Positions 38,237-52,900 of a stretch of 64,000 nucleotides of DNA are shown piece by piece (the stretch's first letter is position 1; every line of letters begins with the position of its first letter). A program made the position numbers and the translations under genes. Below the pieces are notes generated by a model that had not been told where the DNA came from, did no database searches, and saw only the letters and a program-made list of their open reading frames with translations. This DNA comes from Setaria digitata (taxonomy: Eukaryota; Nematoda; Chromadorea; Rhabditida; Setariidae), in NCBI GenBank assembly GCA_003640385.1, contig RCAB01000159.1, positions 1-64,000 on the forward strand, given 5' to 3'.

Positions 38237-41004
38237 CAATGTTTGGAATTCTAATAGAAAATTCCCTACTATTTCCAGTCTCCAAACTTTTTAACTATTT
38301 AACATTTTAATTTGGAAAAAAATGGGAAATTATTTGAGTTTTTGTAGCATTACTGATTTCCTTAAAATTTCGTAAATTAAGATATTCATATGAAAAGAAA
38401 GCAAGGAGTAAATATATGCTTGCAACATTCAAGATACCAAATTTTACAATGTCATATTCTTTGATAGGAAGAAATTAAATGTCTGGTAACAAGAAACAAT
38501 GTTGCAAAACTGATTCTTAAGCAGAAAAGGAAATTTTAAGAAAAGCAAAAAAATACTATTTTCATGAAATTTTAAAAGTAATTTGGAAAAGCCCAATTAA
38601 AATCAATTTTTTTTCATGTGCATTTCAAAACACGAGAAACTTTTTTTTTTTTTTTAATATTTGCTCACATTTAAGCAATTAGAAATTTAATCTCCTTTTT
38701 CAATTGACACCCATTGGTAAGTTTTTTCTGGATATGGCTAGCTTAATGATGAATAACTTGATGATTAACAATTTATAATTAAATTAAATTAATTATTCAT
38801 ATTATAGCAGGGCTGGAGAAGACGGTAGCTTTTTCTTACTTTAAAACAATAAATGGGTATTTCCTTATAACTTTAAAAATTATTACCTTCATTTAAAGTA
38901 TTCAAATCCAAGCTGATGCAGAAAAAAGCTATTGGGAAATGTTGTTCTATTATTTTCTTATACATGAAAAAATTTTCGTTATATATGGAAAAGTTGAAGA
39001 ATTTAAATTTAAGCAAAAGGTTTGCTTGCTTCACACACTATCTGAAAACTTATTTGTTTATTTTATGGCATAAAAATCCATTATTCAGTATTCAATTACA
39101 TTTCTTCTCTTTCCTCTATCATTTCTGTGATTTCGGCCAAAATTTTTCATTTTACACTGAGAAAATACTGTTAAGAACGAAACATTTATCTTATTAATTA
39201 ATAATATTTCCGTATCAAAGTTTTGGAAATCTTTCTATGTATTATTTGAAAATGCATAAGGGAAGAAATTATATAATGTAATTTTTTTGCATTCAATTTA
39301 GCTCTTTTTATTGAGTATTAGACTTTTCAGTTTGCACTTAAATAATTAATTCAATAAAAATTCCTCTATTCAGTATGAATGGAGCAATTTAAACAAAAAC
39401 GCACCTGCATCTTTCAATAATTGATGAAAAGTTTGAAACAACTTTTTGAAATTACTTCACAACACTGCCAATAATTTTTGCTGAACAGACAAAATTGGGG
39501 ATTTTATCATTTTGTCACATAACAAGCTATTAATTTTAAAATATCCAAGACATCTCGGGATGACTTTTTTCTGAGAAATTTACAACTTCGTTTTAAGTAC
39601 ATCATTTAATACATCGCTATCGGCATATCTGTTGAACAAACAATACATTAAAAGAAAGTTTTTTTTCCTTTTTTTTAGCATATGATTTTTCAAAATTTTT
39701 ATTGATAATCATTTTCGAAAAAAAAAATTGAATGGAACTTTTCAATTATTGCCATTGGCAATTTATCAGCATGATACTTACAATTCTTTTTACTTTTTTT
39801 TTCCATAAAAACTTTCCTAGAAATGTTCAAATTATATTTAAAAAAAAACTTTTCATTTCGATATTATCTTTGCTCGTTCCTTTCCACTGCTATTGGCTAT
39901 TTTTATTGCAACAGATAAAAAATTTGTCACATTAAGATATATATTATTGAACAGTGGAATTTTGCGAAATTAATCTAAATTATATTTGGGTAATTAACAA
40001 TCATTTGCGCTTTCATTCTATCCTATCTCTTTCTCTCTTCTCTCAGTTTTTCTTTCCTCTCTGCATTTTTTGCTTTTTCCCCAGTATTAGTTTACAAAAC
40101 CACTTCTTTAGTAATACAAAGAATTAAATTTATGAAAATGTTAAAATATATGTTGGGAAAAAGTTTCAATCTGTTTGATGAATATTATTTAGTTTGAAAT
40201 ATGAGGAAATGAGTTGCCTAACAGTGAGAAAATGAAGAATTAATAAAAATATATGCTGCTAGCTTAAGCTAGTAAATGAATTGTACTAAGTGTTAGTGAA
40301 AATAGAGATAAATAATTGCCAGCTGCGTGATACGAATGAAAATTCATAATGAAGTATTTTGGCATTTTTTTTCTCATGATATGCTTTCCGAACACATTCA
40401 AATTCTAATAATTATTTGTTACTGTTTAATTTGCTCAATATTAATGAGCTATCTTCGAAAGTTTTCATTAGAAATAACAAATTTTCAGTGTTTTATGAAC
40501 ATTAACTGTATATATGGACGTTAACCACGTTGGTCATAAAACTAAAAACCATTATCTTATCACGCACTGATAAACTAATTTCGAGCAGCAAGAAGCTCTA
40601 AATTGAATACATTTTTATAACTCCTAGATAATTTAAGAACAAGTATTTTATTATCACTACAAGAAGTTTAAATTAAATGAAATTTGCTGACTAAATTTAA
40701 TAAGTTTGAATAGGCGAAAAAAATTAAAACTCACTAAAAAGTTTAGAAGTAAATTATTGCAAATAAAGAGGTAATAAGTAATGTATGCCTATTAAAAAAA
40801 AAGGAAAAGAAAAGAAAAAAAAACAAAAAGACACGCAGCATGGCTTTATATTTCGAAATAAATATAAAAACTCATTGACTACTCTTGCCAGCCACATGTT
40901 AGAATGATAAATTTTCAAAAAATCTTTCAATCATCTATCAAAATTAAAATGAGAAAAAATTTATATAAAATTTTACTCGCCTTGAAATTATTTTAGCAGC
41001 GCAT

Positions 41005-41260
41005 AAAAAATAATAATAATAAAAATAATAATAATAAAAATAATAATAATAAAAATAATAATAATAAAAATAATAATAATAAAAATAATAATAATAAAAA
41101 TAATAATAATAAAAATAATAATAATAAAAATAATAATAATAAAAATAATAATAATAAAAATAATAATAATAAAAATAATAATAATAAAAATAATAATAAT
41201 AAAAATAATAATAATAAAAANGATAATAATAATAATAGTAACAATAATAATAATAATAAC

Positions 41261-41304
<44 letters not shown>

Positions 41305-41308
41305 TAAT
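41005..41308. repeat. 15-bp minisatellite joined to AAT microsatellite at an N
   Basis: About 14 near-perfect copies of TAATAATAATAAAAA run to 41220, then an N at 41221, then an AAT tract with C/G interruptions. The minus strand reads as a poly-Leu/Phe frame purely because of the repeat. The N probably marks collapsed or uncertain copy number. Confidence 0.9.
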
Positions 41309-44300
41309 CTGATAATACTTTTTATAAGTAGTATGGATACATTAAAAGAAGGTTGCAAGTTTTTATAACTATTTTGTTTTTCAATAAAGATATTATGAAA
41401 TTCATAGAGAATTCAGTTTTTTTTTTCAAATTCTCGAAAGAAAAAATTTCATCGTTAAGAATTGATCGGAAAAGGATCTCAAAAATGGAATTTATAATAA
41501 TTGGAGGACTGTGGTTTGTAGCACTACTTTGGATTTTAATTTGAATCTCAATAAATATTTGAAAACTAATAGATGTCAATAATATAATTTTGTCAAATTA
41601 TAAATTAAATTAGCTAACTGAAATTAATAGCAGTTCAAAGTTCCATGCTTTAAACACAGCTTTTTTTTACTATATTTCTAAATCAGTTCATTAAGCGACA
41701 GCTAAATTAATAATCTGTATTAGATCTAATTATCCGTTATTGAAATTAATAATTCTATAATACATTATGGGAAAAATACCAGGTTAAGGTTTCTATTTTT
41801 TTCTCATAAATTATGAATGCAACATAAGAAAATTACATCTTTTATGGTATAGACAACATACAGTTTCAGAAACTATCAGCAAGATGTTCGAAATTATTTC
41901 AAATTTTGGCATTCCAATTTTTTATTCTTCCTTTTGATTTTTCATCTACAACGGACCGCCGACCCATAACTAACACCAATTGGGGAAATAAGTAATTAAG
42001 TCGAGAAATATCATTCAAAAGAATATATTATACTTTCACGTACGTGTTTTTTCTTTCTTTACTTTTTATTTTTTAATAGCTAGTCATTTGATTTGATCCT
42101 TTCTATTACGCTGAAACATGTAGCCAATTTTTTCCGACTAAAAATGCTAAAATAAATTCGATCTCTTTCATTAATGAACTATTCTCGTGGACAGTATTTT
42201 TTGATTTTGTCACTGACAACAAAGAACTTATGCTATTTTGGTGTCAAAATCTTCGGCAAAAGTAAATGCTACTTTAATCTTAGTCATGAAACTAAAGACT
42301 GTTCTGGAAGCATATGCTTGAATTTGATTTTATATCACTACAAAAATTCTCGAAAATCGTTCCTCTTTTCTTAATTTTTTTGTCCTGTAAATTCCAGGTT
42401 TGCTATTCCCAAAGAGAATTTAATCATTGTATGGCTACATCTTCAGTCTAAAATGTCCACTCTCCGGCAAATAAAACTTATTACTGCAATTCCGTTAATA
42501 AGTAAGATGTGAAAATTTAAAGTTCGATTTTTTTCAAGACCAGATCATTGAGATTCTTAATATTTCTTATCAAACAAATAGCGATTAATATTTGCAACAT
42601 TAATCAATCATTGACTTGATAGTTCTAGTTCATGTTGGGCGAAATGAGCCAGTCTAAAATCATGGAATGCAAAATGTCAATTGATAATTAAGATATTTGG
42701 CTCAATGATTGAGGTTTTAGGTTTTTTTTTTCTCCTGAAAAGTGAAATTTCACAATTCACAATAAAGATATTTTCATTCCTAACAGAAACAGTTCAGTCA
42801 GGATCAAAATGGATAGATCCGAAATTTGAAATGGACCTTCCGTCAAAAAAAAAATTTCAATAAAATTCAAACACTAGCAGTTACTGTGAAAAGGCTCAAA
42901 ATTTATTAATGCCGCAATAATTTTAGTGTCGTATTTGGCAATTTCGTTTTAAATTGTTAATTTTACTTGCGATAAGGGTTTTGTGAAATTTTCAAAGTGA
43001 AATAACAATTATTTGTGAATTGTTCACATTATGTAAACAAGTAATTTGCTTCGTTCAACTAATTAATCTGTACCTAAATGCTATTTAAAAATTAAGAAAT
43101 TTCAATAAATTATTTACAGTGATGATTTTTAATGCAAAAGTATCTTGTTTTTATCCAATTTTTTGAAACATTCTTCCTAATCATTGTTGCAAAAAAACTT
43201 TTTTGAAAAGTTGCAATTTACTCAGATATGAGCAAGGTTTCAATTTCGAATTGAAAGCTTAATTTCGAAAATAATTTTGCTATTCAATTGAAAATAAGAA
43301 ATAGCAACAGAACTCTTGAAAATATTTCTCTTCGACGAAAATTTAAGTCTAAAGTTCGTTAAATTAAAAATGAACAAGTAAATTTAACTTCACTTCCAAC
43401 AGTCAAAAAAAGAAAAAACTTGGTGCTGCAAATAGTAAAAAAAAAAAACAAAACAAAAAAAAAATGGTAAAACCAGCCTACATAAATATAAATTACATTT
43501 TTGATTTTTTCGTCGCCAAATTGTTGTCGTAATTTAAATATTTCTATAAATCATTGAATTCCAACAGACATTTTGGTTACCTTGAAAAAAAAAAGACTAA
43601 TTAGCGTAGGCCAAATTATTTACTTACAAAACACTTACATATTTTTAAAAAAAAGCTTTTATTTTTCCTGAAAATTTTGATTTTTGAAATTATTTACATC
43701 CTGGAATTCTTTCGTCTTTTGTCCGACAGTTTGGGCGGAGCTGGTGCAGGAAGTTAGGGAAGAGACATTTGTCACCAATATTTGTAAAAACACAATTTGT
43801 ACATTGAGCTTTTATAACGCGGTGGTCATTTCATTAGCTACGTGGCCAATAGTCATCAGTTATTTCTTTTCGATTTTCTCCAATATTTGACGAGAAATTT
43901 CAGTCATGAAATTACGTTATCATTTAACTCTTCTGTATGAGATCACCCGTTATCACTGAATCGAATTAGCAATCATTTTTGAGCGTGCATTTTGAAGTAT
44001 TATTTGATTTGCAAATTTGTTTGGGCAATTTTATTTCAAACATGAAATTTAATTTAATTTCACATTCCATCCATAGCTATTTTCTTTTTCTTTTCTGATT
44101 CGTCCCATTGATGCGAACAATATGCAGAAGACTTACAGTATTTTTGATTATTTTATTCATATTTTTATTCTGCCAAAAAATGTCAAAAACCATTTGGTAT
44201 TGCATTAATGTAGCAACTTAAGTGCTAACAAGTAGCGAGTAGATTTTTCCATTAATTTAAAATGGTAATTTTGAGTTAGAAAATGCAAATGCAATACTTC

Positions 44301-46362
44301 TAAAGAAGCCTAAATTCTTCAACGGTCAATTTGTCTGCCTGATATGTGATCAAAAAGGAGAAGAAAAAAGTGAGATTATTTAAAATTTGAACGGTAATTA
44401 TTGCGATGATTGTTATTGTTGTTGTCCTTATTACTGTGCCAATTACCAACCTAAAAGAAAGAAAAAAACTGTTCATCCCCATTATTTAATAACGATGAAA
44501 CGTGTAATTTTTAAATCAAAAACCACTGACACGCAAAATCCTATGAATTATTGTTTATTTGATGATGTCGAAACGTGTAACACGTGGATATTCATCATCG
44601 GTGTCTTTTGTGGTGTAATTTGATGGCAGTGACATCGTAGAAATACGTCAAATATTATAATAGCGCCTACTATACTGTTCTAGTTTGGTGTTGATGACAC
44701 GTAAAACTTTTGAAAAATATGACGAAGTAATTGCTGTTACTGTTGTTTGATGAAGGCGAAACGTATAAATTTGAAACAAAATGCTAAATTATTGTGAATA
44801 CTGAATAACTAAATATTTATTAAATAACTTAATATAACTAATAATCATACAACGGCGCATCTTAATTTATATTATAATTACGCTGTGCGTCAAATCAAAC
44901 GAAATTGACTTGAAATTAGGTTTGAGTGAAATGGATAGGGCAAAAAGTAAATGAGGTAAAAGAAGAAGAGGAAAAAATTGACAAAGATTTATTACAAGAA
45001 AATTTCTGTCATCCTTTCGTCCTGTTTTCACTATCGCACGGTATTAGAAATTGATTGCAGGAACGTTTAGGCCAGTTTTAAATTTATTTTGGAATAAATC
45101 CAACTAAAGAAATTAGTCTCTGCTATTATTACTATGTTTTTGAATAGTTATAGTAATGCCATAGGCGATAAAGATGCTTATACTCCTTTCGTCAAATTAA
45201 ATGAACAATTAATAAATTGTTAAAAAGAGCTTGAAAAACTAATGCCACTGAATGCTTATAATAACTAATTATCTTGCACGTGTTGTTTAGCTGATTTTTA
45301 GTAATTTCGAATAATATTTAATTAGAACATGTGCTATATGCAGAATCATGAATTAGTTGAAGCTATAGATTAATGATCAAGCAGAACAGTTAAAAATTTT
45401 ATTCCAAACTTCTATTTGCCTAATTTTTTTTCAATTTTTTTTTTGAAGCTCAATAACTCTAGGATTTATTATTTTTGAGTGTCTTTTTAAATTCTCGAAA
45501 AATTTTCAATAGCTTAAAGCAGATATGAAATAATCAGACATTGTTCAAAAGATAAAAGTTTTTAAACAAATTTCCAAGTGTAGTAGTAGTTGGAAGACGA
45601 TTTGAATCAACGGTTTCGAAAATGAATTGCAAGAAATTGAAATCTTGGAAATTAACTCTAAAAATTCTGTAAATGTTCCTCATGTCTTTAGCAGATAGAA
45701 GATAATATTTCAAGGTTGCAACTTTGAAATATTTGTTTAAAATGATTTCCACAAAAAAATGCCATATATGGATTTTCAATTTACATTAATTAGCCTTCAT
45801 AGCAATTTTTTGAAAAATGCATGTTTAAAAATTACAATTTTATAGAAGTAGTGAACAGAAATTTTCTTCTTTCTTACATTGAAACTGTCACGAACATTTT
45901 TACAATTCAAGTTGGATTTCGTTCATTTAATTTTATTGGAAAAAATTTTCAAAAAAAGGAGAAAGTTGAAAGTAATTCGCTTTTCTTTTCAATAAAAATT
46001 GCAAACTTTCTTTTTTTTTCCTCCTAAAACATTCTATCTGTCGCTTAAAAATGTTTTGTATTTAAATACTTATTCAATTTTTCAATCACTTTTTTGTATA
46101 GTTAACGGAATTCATCATTAAAGTTTCAAGGTTGTTTGCTCGCTAATTTATTCTAATTTTAAATTCATTTTCTTTGCACCGTCATTTCCATTACTATTGT
46201 TAAATTTAAAAAATGCAAAAGGGTGGAACCGTTCTGAAATTTGTTAAGCAGTGTTTATTGATATAATATTGAAATCTGTTCATTCCTTCGAGCTTTTCCA
46301 GATTTCTCTTTTCAAATAAAACTTTAACACCTGCTGGGAATAAATTTGTATAATTTAATTTT

Positions 46363-46368
46363 CAGCTG
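46363..46368 (+). promoter_or_regulatory. Candidate trans-splice acceptor of cuticlin-like gene
   Basis: AATTTTCAG (AG at 46364-46365) lies 3 nt before the ATG at 46369, a close fit to nematode spliced-leader acceptor sites. Confidence 0.5.
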
Positions 46369-46865
46369 ATGCGGAACACATTGTATGCAGCTTTACTGTT
46401 CATGCTTTCACAGGTATGTCGAAATTTTCTTTCCTCATTTCTTCATTTACCTAAAGATTTTTTAATATATGTTCATCTAAAGTTTTTTCAATTGGAAAGA
46501 TATTTATGATATGTCGAAATAATTTGAAAAATTTACTTTTACAATTCGATGAAAAAGAGTGCATTTCGAAGAATAATCTATCTCTATCACATTTCGGATA
46601 ATTAATTTAATGATTAGATAAATGAATTATTAGTACAAAACACCAAATCATGCGATAATTTTTCTCTACTAAAAGTATTCTTTCTTTCGGTGAAAGGAAG
46701 AATGTCTTGTTAGCTTCAAATAGTTTAATTTACTCAGCAAAAAAAAAGAAAATTGAAAAATTTATGCCATAAAATTTTTATTGAACGATTGAAACCTGTC
46801 GTTATATTGCTCATTTTTTTTTTCTTTTCATGAGTTTAAAACCAGTTAGTCGAGAAGAATTCCTT

Positions 46866-46902
<37 letters not shown>

Positions 46903-49900
46903 ATTTCATATTGAAAAGTGAATGCTAATAAAGCAGGAAATTAGATCAGCAAAAGGAAAGCATCATATTTCTAGAATAGGAAGATTCACATCTTTTTTCT
47001 TCTTAATTTAAAGATGGGATTTGTTAAATGCAATGATATTATTTTTAATGATTCAATAAAATTGATCTTTTTATTAAGAAATTATTGTTTAATCTACTAT
47101 AATTTTCCGTTATTTTGCGCTTAACAACCATTGGCAAAAAAAAGTAATCCGACGTAATTAATGATCAATTTGTTTCCCGATTACTTAAAAAAAAAAAATT
47201 TAAATACCAGAATAATTTGATCATTCCTTTGAAACTTTGAAATGAAGAAGAATAAAATGCATTTTTTTTTTTTAAGAGTTCACTAATTACAACAATATTG
47301 AATGATACTAACTGAAAATGTTACTTTGATATATTCGCTCATGATACAATTAGAACTGATGGAAATTTTCATAGTCATTTTTTTTTTTCATAAAGCAATA
47401 GTTTTCATAGCTTAGTATAAAAATTCATGAATTTAAAATAAAAAAAATTGAAATTTATTTGAATAGTTCTTTTTTCCATAACTTTTCAACTAACACAATG
47501 AACAAAATAAAGTCAAGCGCTACATTTTTCAGTCATTTTATAAAATAATATACTTTTTTACCACATATTTAATTGCTTGTTTATGAAATTGAAATTTCTT
47601 GTTCTCGATTGACTTTCTTAATTAAAAAATATTCATTGCAAGATGATGAACGACTAAGAAACAACAATTTTTTTTAAATGAATTCTTCTGGGAATTTTCG
47701 TTCCTTTTTCAAACTAATCTTTCTTTTCAAATTCTCGGACATTTTTCCTTAGCAACTTCAAATTTAGATTTATTACTTGTGTTTAAAATATTTCAGTATA
47801 AAATTGCAAAAAAAGGATAAACATTCTTATAAACTCATGCAGAAAGGCAAAAAATAAACGTTGAATTAATTCATATAGATCGGTGATATCGTTAGCAAAT
47901 TATCCAGTAAAATTACTTTAATTACTTTCTAAACACTGAATAATTATCCTCGCTGAGCAAAATTTTTTCTAAGCCGACAATTATAATAACAGTAGTAATA
48001 AAAAATACATGTGGTATTAAAGCAATGTTCATAAGTCTTGCCATTAATGAATTGAAATAGAAATATTAAATATGATATTAAATAATGAAATATTGCTGAA
48101 ACTAATCTGAAATAAAAAATGATATGCCAAATGTTATAAATGTATTTTAAGACTAATTGTTCACATGAATATCTTAATTTAGGATTACGAAACTACTCAG
48201 TACTGTTTCGTTTCACATCATTCATTTTTTCGACTTTTATTTTCTGATACAACATGTTGTTAGTTCAGCAATTTAGCTTTAGAGCATGATTGTTTCCGAG
48301 TGTTCACCACTAATTTTATTGCTTAATTATGGAAAAATATTTCATAGGGTGTAATAAATTAAAACTTAAAGTATTAAAATAAATCAAATATAATCAAGAT
48401 ATTGCCAAGGAGAATAAGCATTAATTATGCTTAACTTCAATGACCAAAAATAAAAAAATTATTATAACAAAAGCTTGATAAGCTTCCACAAGGAACTCTT
48501 ATAAGAATTTTTATTGGAAACTCTTATCATAGGATGATAATAAACGGTAGATTATATCTAGAATATCTAATTACTGCTTAATATCTCAGTAAATTAAATT
48601 ACCAATGTAACAGAGTTAAATGTATAACAATAAATGGTACTAATTCGTATTGTTTCTGAAATAATAGTGATATGCGTGCACAAATTTTTGATAAAATAAA
48701 GTAAGCGCAATGGCTGCATTTTTTATTTACATTAATTTATTTATTTACATTTATTTACATTTTTCAGTTAAGCAAAATATTTTGAGTAAAATGCAGAAGG
48801 GACAATTATTTTACCTCGCTTAATCATTCATTAATCTCCTTTTATTCATTTATTAAAGTTTGTTTTCTTGAAAAAAGACTTCAGTTGAGAAAGAACTTGA
48901 GACCCTTCAACAACTTCACTAGACGTTTAAATAAATAAATTAATAAGATTTTGATTTCAAATTCATTTGATACCAGTTGCGTAATTCCGATGCTGATTAT
49001 TTCTATTTTATTTGACCAAAATCAATTGTTAGTATTCAAATAATTATGGAATTAATTATTTCCCATTTCAAATCATTTTGTTTGTACAACATCGTTCGAA
49101 GAGTTGGTCGAAATAAAAGATTTAAATTCTCAGTTTTTAAATACAAAAATGAGTAGATGTTTAATTTTAAAATCATTTCAGATTCTTCAAAAGATTGTGA
49201 GCACTTCGATCGAAAACTCCGTCTCAGGTATTGCTGAGAATTTGAAAGTTGATTCAAGATCCAAATGGAAATGAAATTTTATTTTTTCTTTAATTCTGAG
49301 CAAAGCTAATGTGCATAAAAGTAGACTAAAAAAAGTTGAAATAATACAGGTAAGCCGAGCATTCGATGCGATTCCGACAGTATATCGATAATTTTTTCAA
49401 CTGCAAAACCCTTTACTGGCCGAACATTTGTTAAAGGTTATATACAAGACAGCAACTGCATTCAGGTTACATATTAGCATTACTTGAGATAAATGGATGA
49501 CTTCAGTTTTCCAAGTCTTTTTTTAGCCTAGAAGCAAAATATATCACCAAATTACCTCAAGAAAGGTGGGAAAGAAAATTTCAATTAATTTCAATTCGAA
49601 ATTGACGAGATTCTTAGTGTAATTGAAAAATTAATTAATTCAAGCTTCTTTATTTATCAACTGCAGTTGTTTATTCTGCTTTCATTCATTTCCAAGAAAA
49701 AAAAGACAAATGAAATCTAAAGTACTACTTAAATTTTACTTCTGATTATTAAATTTTGGTCGAAATAAAAGATTTAAATTTATCAGAAATTTTTCACAAT
49801 TCCACATTCTTTGCAAAAGATAATTGATGCCGTAACTAATTAATTCAAATTATTTTCAGGTTGGAAATAGTCATGATCAACATAAATTTACGATAAAATT

Positions 49901-52900
49901 TAATCAATGTGGGCTGCGCCGTTCACGAGAGGTTTTAATCATTTTCAAACTGTTTCTTTGATAGCTCTTCAAAAAGTGAAATTCATTTTTTTTTTTGTCA
50001 TAAGAATGAAGTTGCATAGAAACTGCAAAATTTAATAAAATATCGGTTGGAAATTTGTTTCAGTATAACGGCATTCGAATTACAACAACAGTCATTGTGT
50101 CATTTCATCCGGTATTGTTAATGATTAATTGACTTTTACAACTTTTGATGATAATTTCACTTTAAGCTGAATTATTTGTTATATTAATCAAAAATATTGT
50201 GTTTTGCGAAAGCGCAACATATGTTTGTTGCCCATTTTGGCTCTAATGTTTTGAAGTTTAACTAACGCATGCTTAAATAAGACTTAATTAGTCAGATTTC
50301 ATTACGTTTTAGCGAAATATGAATTTCTCTATAATTGACAACTTTTGTCTTCCGTTATTTCTTTTTTCCTTTTTTCTTGGTTTTGCTGAAAGTAGCGGAG
50401 AAATTTAGATTTTTTTGACGAAAGTGGACCGTGCTTATCGACTTAATTGCTTTTACATGGAATCATCGAAAACAATCACTCAGCAGCTAGAAATTAGGTA
50501 TTTGAAGTATTTCAATGCTCTCAGGATAGAAATAATTGTTTGTCAAATTGTTTATGGAAATTAACCTTCATGAAAATAAACTTCAACTGAGTACAAATAT
50601 TAATAGTTGAGATTTCAGTTATTTGATAAATCATTTCATTGCATATAAGTCATTTATCCAATAACGATTCTTTAAAAAAAAAAAAATTAGGAAAAAATTT
50701 TTTTTCTTAAAAATAATCGTTTATTTGCAGTATGATGACAACGGAAGAATTACATCGTCAAACACAAATGCCAGTGTGCAGGTAAACACTTTGAAAGAAC
50801 AAAGCTTTGATAATTAAAAAAAAGAAAGAAAGAAAACTTATTAAATGCATTTGAACATTGAAAGGTAAGCAAGACAAAAAAAGTATTTTCAGGTATGAAA
50901 TTCTTAGTGGAAGTTCCAAGGGACAGCCGATACGATATGCGAAAGTTGGTGACAGTGTATATCATCGATGGACATGTTTGGCGGAGACTGAGGACCTTTA
51001 CTGCATGAGAGTTCATACCTGTACAGTTAGTGATGGACAAGGTGGTGAAGCGGTTGAAGTTCTGGACAGTAAAGGGTAAATATATTTGAAATTTTTAAAA
51101 ATTTTAGGTGAATTTGTTGAAATTTCAAAATAAAACTAAAGAAAAACAAGAGAAAACTTGTTCAAAACTTAATTCTTAAACTGTGCTACCTTTATCATTA
51201 CTCCACTTAACTGCCGTAATATTGTTTAAAGAAAAAGGAATACTTCGTTTATATTTTATTAAAATCAAAAAGTCAAGTTTTTCTATTAAGAAGATAATTT
51301 CGAATTTTTTGCATCCAGGATTTAAATGATAAAGATCATTTTTGGCAGTGAAATCAAAAAAGTTAAAATTTTCTTTTTTCAAAGATTGCAAGAGATATGT
51401 TGTTCTTATCTTTCTTCATTTTGCATCTAAAAATCGCATTAAAATGTTAAAAATTTTGTAATTAATGATAATTTGCACAATTAAATTTTATATACCGTAA
51501 AGTTCTGATAACAATGGACTATTTTTGAGATAATTTGTATAAAATTAATCGACAGAAATAAATAAATAATTAGTTGCGAATATAATCAAAATTGTAAAAA
51601 AAGTTGAATTAAATCAAATTTCATTTAATTAGGTTTTGAGAAAGTAAAATAAAAAAAAAATGAATGAATGTAGTAATTTCTTCTTCGGGTGATGAAACAG
51701 AATTAAAAAGTGAAAGTCTATTGTAGATTAAAATCATAAAATACACGTTAATTAAATTTTAACTGCATCAGATTTGTTAATATTTTTAAGATAGATTAAT
51801 ATTACAAAATCTGCTGAAAGTAAGGGAAAATTTTTGTAAATTGAAATTTAATTGTTTTCTTTTTTTTTAAAGATGTTCGGTGGACAAATATTTGCTGCTA
51901 GACCTTGAATACACAGACGATCTAACAGCTGGCCGAGAATCACATGTTTTTAAATTTGCCGATCGACCAGCACTTTATTTTAACTGTCAATTACAGCTAA
52001 CAACGAAAGATCGCTATAACGGTTGTAGGAATGAGGTTTACTATTACATTCTATTTATCTGAAATCTGAAATACTATAAGAAATTCGAATTTAAAAAAAT
52101 TTAATTTATATTTTCGACGACTAGTTTCGATTTCTTATTCATTTGTCCTCAAGTATTGTTCTCATTGGTGAAATTATTATAATTGATGAAATTTTCTAGC
52201 ATCCAATTTGCACAAGTCAAAGTCAAATTCGAGTGGAACCGTCGGAACAAACTTACGAACAAGCTGCACCGGCAGAAAAGTAAATTTCACTTCCGTTCTA
52301 CTGTCATTAATTTTTCTTTTTTTTACTAATTTTAATTTCTTGTAAAAATCATTTAAAAAAATAAAAATCACTTTTCTTTAAATTTATTTCAGGACAATAA
52401 CATCTTCTTATCAAACTAACAACAAAGAGCAAAATTATCCAAGTAATAATTCCATCTAGTACTGTTAGTTAAATTTACTGAGAACGAATTTGAATAAGTT
52501 TAAATTGAAAGCTTTTTATTTTCAAATATTTAGCTCCAGCTGATGCCGATTATAAAAGCAATGAGTTACCATATCAAAGTAATGAAGTAGTTTATCCATC
52601 ACCGCCTGGTCCACCAGCTCCGCCAACAGGAACGATCAGTTCTCGTGTTCACCTACCATCAAAATCGGTATATTCTGCTGATAGCAATTACGAGGTGAGA
52701 TTAAATAAAAATTTAGGATTAATTAACAAAGTTTACTGTCGCCTTGTTGGTTGCAATTACTTCGATGAATTTCTATGAAACCGAAAAACTGCTAGTTCAC
52801 CTTTAAGCGATAACTAATTTAATTATCTCCAAATAGATTTCAGCTTATTGAACTTTCAACAAGCTTATTTAAGATTAACTTGAGTTCAATACAGTCTTTC

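Larger units (their letters stand above)
24951..46368. other. About 21 kb gene-poor region
   Basis: No gene could be assigned with confidence. The region is low-complexity and AT-rich, with many A and T runs (for example 24 A at 32869-32892), short open frames and several repeat tracts listed separately. Two exon-like frames occur at about 28600-28904. It may hold the long upstream regulatory region of the cuticlin gene, large introns of an unrecognised gene, or non-coding RNAs I cannot detect by eye. Confidence 0.5.

Noticed and set aside
40993..41358. Long minus-strand frame reading as poly-Leu/Phe
   Set aside because: It is the translation of the 15-bp minisatellite and AAT tract and has no independent coding evidence.
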